64,000 nt of DNA. It comes from Brugia malayi. Taxonomy: Eukaryota; Nematoda; Chromadorea; Rhabditida; Onchocercidae. Of this stretch, positions 53,832 through 64,000 are shown in pieces (the stretch's first letter is position 1; each line of letters begins with the position of its first letter). The notes beneath the pieces are model-generated. The model was not told the DNA's origin. It worked only from the letters and a program-made list of their open reading frames with translations, and did not search any database. The translations under genes and the position numbers were made by a program. The stretch lies in contig NW_025062475.1 in the NCBI RefSeq assembly GCF_000002995.4, positions 13,362,687 through 13,426,686 on the forward strand, given 5' to 3'.

Positions 53832-56800
53832 CTAAATTAATTAACATATTAAATATATTAAGTTAAGATTTTGAAATTTTAATATCCAAATTTTTGTCTG
53901 AGAAGCTAGCATATTAATGTAAGCAAATTTTTTTTTGAAAAATCACTAGGAGGTTTAAATAATTATATATGCTAAATATTAATTGTTAAATTGATTTTCA
54001 TAATCATTTTACAAAAATCTAAATACATAAATATTTGCTATATAGATTTCTCATTTCTAAGTGCATAGATAAAATAAAATAAAAAAAATCTTGCCTGATA
54101 ATTGAGAAAAGCAACTAAAACGACAACCAAGAAGACATCGATACAAATTTCAGGTAAATTAATAGGAGAGCCAAATCGTCCTGATGCCCAAAGTGGCACA
54201 GTACCATTGCAGGAACGTTGTTCAATATTTGAATTACTGGATGCTACAATCTGACTGAGATTTTTTTTCCGAAATTTAATTAAATTATTGAAAATAAAGT
54301 CTAATATAAATGTATTTCATCAGATAGGCTTATCTATCAACAAATAATAATTTACAAGGAATGGAAATTTAAAATAAGAGCAATTTTTTATTTCTTAGAT
54401 GAAAAACTTACATTTGTCGACTAATGTACCAATTCGATACTGGCAAACATAAGTAAGCCATAGAAATACAATACCAACTAATAATGCTTCAGCTGTTTTT
54501 GGCCAAGCTGAGAGTTGCGAAAAATTGCAATGTGCAAATAATGCAACCAGAAATATATAAGCTAAAATAAATAATCCTACTTAGCTTGTAGCTAAAGAAT
54601 CGGAATTGGTTGAAAAAAAAAAAAAAAAAATATATGCTTGAAGTTATTATAAAGATGGTAAAGATTGTGCAAAACTATATTGCATGTTGAATAATATAAA
54701 AATTAATTTTACAAAAGAAACATTTTTACTATTAGCCTTTAAGCACTGGATTTTCAATGCAATCTTTTAAAGCATATTTAAATTTTAATTTCAGGATGAA
54801 AAAATGGAAATCTGCAATAAGTATAAATAAATCAGAAGTTTTTTTTTTTCTTTTAAAAAAAAAAAATGAACATACAAAATAAAATTCGCTGTGTGAGCAA
54901 ATTTGGCGAAATACATGCATATTCCTGGGCAATAATATCATCACATAAAGGTGCTACTGTTAATGCAACACCCGCTGGTAGCAATATAAGTACCATTCCT
55001 GAATAAACTGTCTAAATTTTTGTTAATACAAATATTTTTACAATAGAAAATGCACAACCAAATTAGAATTATAATACGAGTAGACAAAGACTGAGAGAAG
55101 TTAAAAAAATAAGATTTCTTGATTTGTATTTGTTACAGATGACCTTTTAATGTAATAATTAAAAATTTAAATTATTTTGCAATTGAATTATAAAAAACAC
55201 CTTCATATGATAGAATAGAGAGTGAAAGTATTATAGGAATTGCCTAATTACTTAGACAAATGCGTACTAATATTACATGCAGAAGAATAATTATCTAAAA
55301 ATGACTCATAATCTAAACGGTTAAAATATTTTCTATAAGTGATTTTATAAATGATCGTTTTATCGTTTTACCATTTTCTTCTCTCTTTACTTATCACAAA
55401 AATAAAGAATAAACATGATGATCTAAAAAATGATCTAAAAAAAATGAGCTAATCACCTGTAATATGACGTGGTGTCCAAAGATTAACAAATGGGAAAATC
55501 GTCTGACGCCTTATCAATGGTATACCAATGACAATGATAATCAATACTGTAGCAATAAGTGAGATCGTAAAATATATAATAAAAATTGTATTTAACATTC
55601 CCGAAACAAGAATTGCAACTGCGCAAATGACAAGTAACATCCCAGCTACCAGTACATCAATAAATACACCCGAATAATGATAATGTAAATCTGAGTTATC
55701 AATTTGTGATGCCTAAAAAAATTTGCATTCCTTATTGATCATGAAAAATTTGAAATTCAACTAAAATATTCATAATGGTCAGTTTAGATTTTTTATGACA
55801 TAAAATGGATTATAAATATATACAAGTAACTTTTAACTCTTAACAAACATTATTTAAACGATAAAATGAATTTTGAAAGAAACATTCATAGTTAGTTTAG
55901 ATAGATTCTTGAATGATAAATACTTCGATAATTACTATTAATCTTTACTTATTGCAAAATATTACATTTATGATTCATATTTATGAATCAAAAAAGTGAC
56001 AAACATTTTTGCATCGTCCTACATCACAACTAGGCCATTGATGGTCAGCAGATTCTGCAAAATGTGCCCTATATCGCTCTTCAATGTTTACTTCATTAAA
56101 TCGTAGAGTCCATCTGTTCAACCAATCATTACGCATCCAGAAACCACGATTAAAATTAATATCTGAATTCTGAAAAAAAAAAAAAAATATAGCACGAAAT
56201 GAAATTCATTTCCAAAAACAAATCCGTAAATATGTTAGAGTGATAAAATTCAAATTATTTCTAATTAAATTTCATGAAAATTTTATTACAATGAAATTTT
56301 TATTTCTCGCTATAAAATTTATTAGAAATACAAAAATAATGAAAGCAATCTTTTTGATAGCAGCATGATATACCAAAAAAAAAAAAAAAAAAAAAGAATA
56401 ACATCATACCTGAATCACTATAGCAAGGCGTTCGTCGAAAGCACGATCATCTGTATCAAATCGTGTTAAGGATGGAGCATTTTGATGATAGGAGATTGCA
56501 GTCTCGATTGGACCTGCACAAGAAAAAGTATCCGAAATTGAATCCTGAAAAATATGGAAAGCGAATTTGAATGAAATGTATGATAGAAAAATTAATATTA
56601 AAACTGAAAGATTACTATTACATTTGAGATTTCAAATTAGGATAATAAAATTAAAATTTCAAACAAAGTAAAGATTTTGAAAGTCAAATACTCAAAAAAA
56701 CAACTAATGGAAGATTTAATTGTTGACTTTTTATTTATTCGTCTTTTAATTTACATTACAAGAAAGGTTTATTAATAATTAAAAAAAAGAAAAATAAACC

Positions 56801-59800
56801 TGCATTCCTGAACTCTTTGAATTACGTCTGCTACTTCCGTTTAGTAGTTCACGTGACATTTTACTATCTAACTGATCAATTATACTGAACGATTTTGTAT
56901 CATCCGGATGTAAAGCATGTAATGAAGCAGATTTACGCCTTTTTTCAATAACCGGTGATTTACTATTCGCATTCTGAAATCAACAAAAATATTGTTTTTT
57001 TTTTTCTTTTGAAATAAACACAAATATTCAGCAACAATATCCAGTCAGCAGTATTCTACATGCCATTTAATGTTGTTTATTTCTACCAAAATATTTCAAA
57101 ATTACAACACTAAATAAGAATCCATACTATGCGTAATACTATTCGATCTTAATTTCATGCTTTTTGCTTAATTTTTATTCTCAGATTTCTAAATTATGTA
57201 AAAAATAAAAACCTTATCCAAACATTCACTGTGATGAAGAATTTGTGCAGAATTACTTTCACACTTCCTTTCCAATCTTTTCATCTTCAAATTACCACTA
57301 TACCGTTCAACAGGTATTGATGTTGTCTGCATCATTTTAATTTTATTTGTTAATCTCTGCAAATAATTGTAAATTTAAAATTTCGTCCTTTTTTTTTAAA
57401 CTCTAACTAATTTACTTGCATACATTACTCTATGCTTTTAAATATTACATTAAATGTATACTTTCTAGTGATGAAACTACAATATGATAATGAGAAAATA
57501 AATAAAAAAGCCAAAAGAACAAAATTTGAAAAATTCGCTTCTTATTGCTGTTTCTTCCTTAAACAATCCAATTTTCTTACATTTTTTTTAACCCTAACAA
57601 AAAAAAAAAGGAACACAAAAAACAATAAATCTTTCATTATTTCCCAGTATTATGCTGATACTAAAAATTTGCAATATTAAAATGTAATACAGAAGCAACA
57701 AAATTAACACAAATATTGAAAAATAAATTTTTGAGAGCTAAAAAAAAAAATTTGTAGAGGATAACAACTGCAAAATAAACCTTCCGGAAGCTTATTTGGG
57801 AATGATTTATTTGGGATCCAGTTGAAAAGATATCACGTACTGAATTAGAACAGGAATTCGTTTTATTCATTGAACTGTACATATCACGCACACGGCCAGC
57901 AATAAAATAAGTTTTCATACCTGAAAAAAAGTATGGAAAAAAAATTTCAAATTTTACTTCATCTCAAAAATGGCAATTCCAAGCTTCAGGCATTTCAAAT
58001 TTACTTTTCATTTCATTTCATCACCAAAACATTCAAATGCTTAAAATCGCTGCAAATTTAATTTTCATTTTATTTCATCTCAAAAAAAAAAAAATTCTTA
58101 AATTTTTGGACTGTACCAAATTTAATTTTCATTTTATTTTATTCTGAAACCCCTTTTAATTTTTTGAATGCCCTTCGATTTTTTATTTTTCTTCTCTCTG
58201 TTTTGTTTCATCTTTATTTTTCAGGATTTTTTTTTACATCGCATACCAATCGAACTGGAAAAGTCATTTTGAAAGTTCAACGATTTGTCAACTTTGGCAA
58301 ATTTACGCAGAAACAAAATACAAATTTAATTTTCATCCTTCATTGAATTTAACAAAGATACATCGCTTTTTCACCTTTCTAGTGATTCCCTCCTTCCCAA
58401 TTCTTATCAATCAATTCGTTTTTTTTTCTTTTAAAAGAAGCCAAAATTCATACAAAGAAATTCCTAAATGGTCTTTTTCTTTTGCTTAAAAAAGTTAGAA
58501 AGAAGCTGATTGATTAAAGTTGATTAAATATAAACTGATCAAAGTGAATGGTTTAACACTTAGGAAACACGTTGCTATTTTTATTTTTCTCTGAATTTTT
58601 AAAAAAATGGCAAAAAAAGAGTAGAATTCTGACAGTTTCATACGAGATTTACAGTTGATTTTTTTAATGTTATTTTAATAAAAATTCTATCTTAAAAAAA
58701 AAATCAAATTGATAATTTAGAAAAAAAAAAAGTAAACAGACATAAAAAAAAAAGCTTGATATATATGTATAAGGAAAATAAAAGATACCAGCATAATCAG
58801 GTCCATCTTCTAGGATATATTCATTATTTAAAAATTTTGCAGTAACTTCCGAAATATGTATACGTCCAGCTATTCCTGTTGATTCCATTTCATTTGCAAG
58901 TGTTACATCATTTGAAAAAACATCAAATTTGAATCGTTTCATACCAACCATACCACATAAAACCTTAAAATAAGCTCTTTTGAAAAGTAGAAAGTAGCAA
59001 AAAATACGAAACATTACAATTTCAAAAATTCATAAACATTATTTCCATATGGGAAATCTCAAAATTATAAAATTAATGAAAGGATTAAACAATATTTTTA
59101 AGATTTCTGTAAATTCTTTAGCAAGTAATTGAAATAAATGAAATTTATAACCATAAAGTTTCACTATAAAAAGTAAAAAAAAAAAGTGCTGCAAAAAAAA
59201 AGGAAAAAAAAAAGACAGATTCTTGATTTCGATAAAAAGTCATCAAAAGAAAATGGTGTTAAAAATGATAAGAAATGAAAAATCAATCAAGAAAGGTAAT
59301 TAAAGGAAAAAAAAAAAAAACAACAAATGTAAAGTAAACACAATAAATGCATGCAAAGTAATTTGTTTTTTTTTATGTTAAAATCTGAAAAATGAAAAAA
59401 TTTACTTATTTTATGAAAAATGACAAACATATACCTACCTTACCGGTATGTATTCCAACACGCATATTAACATCTTGACCACGATCTTCGTCAAATTGTT
59501 GGATAGCAAGAATCATTGCAAGGCCCATTTCAACACAGCAACGAGCATGATCAGCTCGTGGTTCGGGGCAACCTGCTACACAATAATAACAATCACCTGA
59601 AATTTATTAAAATTTATTTTCATCCGAGTTTTTATCTATTAATTATAAAATTATGCAAACAGTGATTGGTAATAAATCATATAGCTTCATGAAATTAATA
59701 GCATTTAAAGATTGTGAATTCACAAGTAATTAATAGTTAATTTAAATACAAAAGTACAAAATAACCTAATGTACTGATTTTTTCGAGATTGCATAGACCA

Positions 59801-62800
59801 CATAAATAGTCAAACCGTCCAAATAAATCATTAAGCAAATTCACCAGCTCACTGGCTGATTTGTTTGATGACATTTTTGTAAAGCCTAAGAGATGATATA
59901 TACATATGAAAAATACTTTTCAAATTTCAAAAAACTGAAATAAAAATTAGATATTTGCTAACAAACATATAATTTTAAAACTAATGAATTTCAACAAATT
60001 TCTAAAAAAATAAAGAAGAAATAAGATGTGCTTTCATTTTACGATATATCTTACATCAAATCATTTTTTTTCTTCTTTTTTTTCATGTTAATTTCTTTCT
60101 TTCAGAATAGATTGAGAGTATAATTCCGATAATAAATGATGAATAAATATATAAGAAACAAAATTACTTACCAGCAATATCGGCAAAAATAATAGAAACA
60201 TTAGTCATCAAATTCATCGTAAATGGTCGAAACTTTCGAACATTTGGTGCTAACAATGTTCCTGCTGATGCATTTGCTTCTCGAGTATTTTGGAAGTGAT
60301 CTTTTGCACTCTCTGCACTTGTCGTACGTAAATATGCATCTTGACTAGCCGATGACCTTCTTACATTGGTTTCTTTTAGCAATTCATCAGCAACCTAAAA
60401 TGGAAAAAGTTAAAATTAAACAGGAAAAGAATCAAACAGACGTAATCAAAGGTCAAAATATTAAAATGCTCAAAATGAAAATGAAAATAGAAATGTTAAT
60501 AGTAGAAAGACATGGTACTTCAGATTGTGCATTTAACAAAATAGAAATATTTTGATATGAAATTTCTGCCATATGTCTGCCATAAAAAAAAAATAAACCT
60601 TTTTTGGCATAACTGATTGTATCATATGATCTTTCAATTGTGTTTCCATTTCTAGATCTTTACGCGCAAGTAACGATTGTCCTACTCTTAGAAACGTTTT
60701 CCGCTGACGAACTGAAAAAAAAAAGCATAAAAATTTCTAGTTTATAATTGAAAACAAATTTTTAGCTTTAAAAATTCCATGCAATATAATTGATTAAAGT
60801 TTATACTTCAATTCAAATTAACTTATCTGAATCAATATCAATTATTAAAAATAATGAAATGAGAAAATACTTGAGTAAATATATATATATCGATTACCTT
60901 GTGTTAAAATGAATAAATGAACACCAAGTAGATTGATACCAAAATGGAGGATAAGTTTAACACCTAACGTATCACCGTAACTCATACTTCCAGCAGTGAT
61001 CATTTCGAATAATATCGAATAAATTAAACCAATGCAAATACATAGATATAGTGGTAATGGAACTACTGTATAGATTAATAATACTACCTGTAAAATAAAA
61101 TAATGAATTAATAAGAATGACTTAGCTATATGCCGTAAAAATTTTGAATTTTTCGTATTACATAATCATTCAATTTTAAAGATAACAAAATACATAAAAA
61201 TTTGAAATAAGTTAAAATAGAAAATGAAAAAAAAAAAAAAAAAAAGTTGCCTGAAAACTTGTGGCTAAATCACCAATAGGACTCATGAAAGAACCGGATT
61301 TATCAGAGAAAATAAGTAGAGTTACAGTACAAAGTATAAAAACACAAAGAAATGATGCTGGCATATAAAAACGTTGATAATGTACGGAAAATAATGTAAA
61401 GAGAAACATTCCAAATGATATTACAAATAAAGTGATCGATATTAGCTGAAATGAATATCTCGAAATAAGTGTACGATTGATATTAACAAAAGTGAAATGA
61501 AGTAAAACTTGACTGAATTTAAAAAACAATTAATTATTGTAAATTATGGATTTAGTTTAACTTCATCTCAAATACAAATTAATTTAACAATCGCTTTATT
61601 AGTATCTGCTCCGATTTTCAATGCAACATAAACCATAAAGGTAGCACTATTATCCTATAAGGTTATATATGTCGTGATTAAGTCTAAGTCTACCAATAAG
61701 TCTAGAAGATTAACCACAAAAGATTGATTATAATAAATTAAATTAAAGTAAAGACAAAAAAACAAAAAAAAATTAAGACTAAGTTGAAGTAATTTGTAAA
61801 AAATTTACCAAAAAAAAAAAGAAAAAAAGTAAGATAAAACTAGAAATAATTTAGATATAACTTACCCAGTGTATTAAGCTAGCATGATTAAAAATTTCCA
61901 AATATATAATCCATAAAATACATGATAAACAAATGTATACAAGTCCAGATCTAAAATTCTTCTACTATAATCATTAGTTAATGATTGCAATAATTTCAAT
62001 AAAAGTGATAAAAAATTTTAAATTTTTGCTAAACAATATTTCATTAATGCATTAGAGAAAGAAAAAGAAAATGACAAATAAATAAGTTATAAAAAATTAA
62101 AACAAAAAAAAAATACAAAAATAAAATAACAAACCTAAATCTATCTCTGAGTTGTGGAAAACTGCATTTCCAATATTGCGTTTCTAGAGCTGTTGATGAA
62201 AAATGTGGATTCCACCATCTTGTAGAAACTCTCTCGAAGAATGATGCATGTGGTGGACTTATAGAATGGCCATGTGTCTAAAAAAAAAAAAAAAAAAAAA
62301 ATGATTAATAATAATTTAATTTTTTAAAATTCATAAATTTATTTTTTACATTTATAATTCTCATTCGTTCTCTTCTTTTCTTTTTTTTCTTTGCTAACTG
62401 ATTAACTGTAGATAATAATAATAATAATACAATATCATAAATTAAATATAATAATGAAATTTTGATTCTTAATCATTTTGAAATATTCGTTTTTTTTTTT
62501 CTCTCTCTCTCTCTCTTTCTTTTTTTTAAAGAAAAAACAAAACAAAACAAACAAACGAAAGAAAGAAAAAGAAATTATTGATTAATCAATTTAAATTTAA
62601 TTGATAGATTGAAAAAATAAACAAAAAAAAAAAAACCATTACTTCAGTGATCGGATGTTGTTCACCACTTGAACCATTCGGTATTGGTGTCTGTGAACCA
62701 TTGCTACCAGAAGCACTGCTACCAGTAACACCTCGAATACCAACCGATGCTGCTTCTGCTGCTAACATGCTAACTGCTTCATCAACCATATTCTCATCTT

Positions 62801-62816
62801 CTTCATCGTTCCGCAT
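52308..62816 (-). CDS. acy-1: membrane adenylyl cyclase, ADCY9 class, 23 exons, 1283 aa
   Basis: Makes cAMP from ATP at the plasma membrane, normally under G-protein control. Exons, 5' to 3': 62816-62643, 62277-62135, 61950-61866, 61445-61251, 61087-60898, 60711-60599, 60394-60172, 59885-59766, 59596-59439, 58963-58789, 57920-57781, 57356-57213, 56973-56800, 56544-56410, 56169-56005, 55712-55457, 54998-54876, 54561-54412, 54300-54095, 53831-53600, 53277-53096, 52805-52596, 52466-52308. All phases fit. Layout: acidic N-terminus, M1 (about 108-263), C1a (about 366-525), C1b, M2 (about 770-1025), C2 (about 1050-1265). [13 protein letters not shown] and [19 protein letters not shown] match ADCY9, the class of C. 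elegans ACY-1 (a similar length of about 1250 aa). Introns 4 and 19 use GC donors. Uncertain points: the exon 15 donor (56005, or 56023 in the same frame), the exon 19 acceptor (54301, chosen because it keeps frame), and whether more 5' exons exist. Confidence 0.95.
56410..57920 (-). other. exons encoding the C1b linker of the cyclase
   Basis: Four in-frame exons for residues 526-723. The segment is polar and low in conservation apart from [10 protein letters not shown], the end of C1a, and [10 protein letters not shown] before M2. Two PKA-type motifs, KRRKSAS (S635) and SRRNSKSS (S672), lie in exon 56973-56800. Known family cyclases are often feedback-phosphorylated in C1b; that this one is, is inference. 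Confidence 0.85.
58789..60394 (-). other. exons encoding cyclase catalytic domain C1a
   Basis: Four exons. [14 protein letters not shown] holds the first metal-binding aspartate (D372). EKISTLGDCYYC holds the second (D416). [25 protein letters not shown] and [19 protein letters not shown] follow, all very close to ADCY9 C1. Both metal aspartates are intact, so C1 is predicted competent to pair with C2. Confidence 0.95.
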
Positions 62817-64000
62817 CCTCTTCCTTTTTCTTTTCTTTTCTTGTTAAAAATACTTTTCGTTCCCTCTTGAGGATTAATTTTTCCTCTCTCTCTACCTCTC
62901 TCTCCCTCTCTTTCCTTCGTTCTCTTTGTTTTGTTTTTAAAATTCTTTTTGTAGTTTAAATTTTTTTACTTGATTAATTTTCAAATTTCAATTAATATGC
63001 TATTTTCAAATTATCAACCTATACTCATCCTTTCTTTGTTTTATTATTTTTTTTTTTGTTCTTTTTTCTTCAAAAAAAAAAAAAAAAAAAATGAATGAAT
63101 GAATGAATGATAAAATGATTTATGATTAATTGTAATTATCACTGAATGTTACTTTCATTCATTGTTAATAATTTTTCTTTTTTCTTCTCCATAATTTCAA
63201 TATAAGCAGCTATAATATAAGTTTGCAAAATATTAGTGAATAATAATCTGAAATAGAAAAATGGAAATGAATTTTTATTTATAAGAAATAAAAAAAGAAA
63301 AAAAAAAATGAAATATTTCAATAAATTCGTAATTACATTCGAATAATAATTGCATAAATAATTTATACTATCATGAAACTCTCTTAAAATGTTCATTTAA
63401 TTACAAAATATACAAAAAATATTTGATACTTTTTAAAAATTTCTAGCATTCCTAAAGTAAAACAATATTATATATTTTTTTTTCTACAATATTTTAAAAT
63501 ACTTTCTGTCTTTTTTTTTTTTTTTCAATATTAGCAATTTGTTTATTATTTATTTCATAATTAAAATAATGCTTAATAAAGCAAATCGAAAATATGCTTA
63601 ATTTAAGCAATCATAAAAATAAATATTAAATTTAAGCAATCATAAAAATAGATATTTGGCTAAGAATTTATTCCTAACATCAAATGAAATGCTTGAATGG
63701 AAAATTTTTTATAATAAATATGAAAAAAAAAAGATAGTTTTGAAGATGAAAAGCATAAAGTAGGCAATTAGCAGAAATTAACTAATACAATAAGATTAAT
63801 TGTAGAATAAATTATTATCAAAACTGATAACTCTAAAAATAATAAAAAATTGCTAAAAGATTTAATATTAACTAATGTGAAATGATCAATGTTTGAAATA
63901 TAACAAAATTTCTTGCAGAATTTCCCATAAATTTTATTAAAAATTAAAAAAAGAAAAGAAAAGAAAGAAATTATTTTTAAGCATTACTTTTTTTCTTAAA
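62817..64000. other. acy-1 upstream region, no gene seen
   Basis: CT-rich and T-rich sequence just upstream of the ATG (62880-62930), poly-A/T runs and a short direct repeat (TTTAAGCAATCATAAAAATA at about 63602 and 63631). No coding exon recognised; presumably the acy-1 promoter and leader, or an intron if the gene has further 5' exons. Confidence 0.5.

Noticed and set aside
54260..54265. Acceptor TCTCAG close to the conserved part of acy-1 exon 19
   Set aside because: Joining there to exon 18 (phase 1) gives an immediate stop; the acceptor at 54301 keeps frame with all neighbours.
61446..61529. Upstream extension of acy-1 exon 4 to the ATG at 61529
   Set aside because: The preceding exon ends in phase 0 and fits the TTTCAG at 61448-61446; the extended frame would not connect to the first transmembrane exon.

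Overview
The window looks like AT-rich nuclear DNA of a nematode. Three protein genes can be assembled exon by exon. They have short coding exons, nematode-type splice sites (TTTCAG or TTTTAG acceptors, GTAAGT-like donors) and introns full of poly-A/T tracts. Content (RPS3A, an inverted-type formin, an ADCY9-class adenylyl cyclase) and style suggest a parasitic clade III (filaria-like) worm, but the species cannot be fixed by eye. No bacterial, viral or recognisable transposon genes were seen.

Layout. 1-477 holds a doubtful divergent minus-strand gene start. 478-1227 is a relatively GC-rich promoter region. 1228-2857 (+) is the 4-exon gene for ribosomal protein eS1/RPS3A (257 aa). 2858-5153 is convergent intergenic DNA. 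5166-32455 (-) is a 22-exon formin of 1353 aa with a GBD/FH3-like N-terminus, a polyproline FH1, a complete FH2 and a long Ser/Thr/Asn-rich tail. Its 5' introns are long (intron 4 is about 7.9 kb) and one carries a 1.45-kb 16-bp minisatellite that starts at a splice donor. 32456-52307 is about 20 kb of gene-poor DNA with three tandem arrays (36, 69 and 34 bp units) and a few unassigned coding-like scraps. 52308-62816 (-) is a 23-exon membrane adenylyl cyclase of 1283 aa, ADCY9 class, orthologue of C. elegans acy-1. 62817-64000 is its upstream region with no gene seen.

The genes do not form an operon or pathway: one is ribosomal housekeeping, one builds actin filaments, one makes cAMP. Both minus-strand gene models keep frame across every junction, so the exon bounds are well constrained. 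The main unusual points are three GC-AG introns among about 46; a minisatellite inside the formin gene made of about 90 overlapping splice-acceptor and donor look-alikes; a second array on the other strand that also starts at a donor-like site; two 13-nt poison-microexon candidates and zero-length (recursive) splice-site candidates in long formin introns; and altered forskolin-pocket residues plus two PKA consensus sites in the cyclase.
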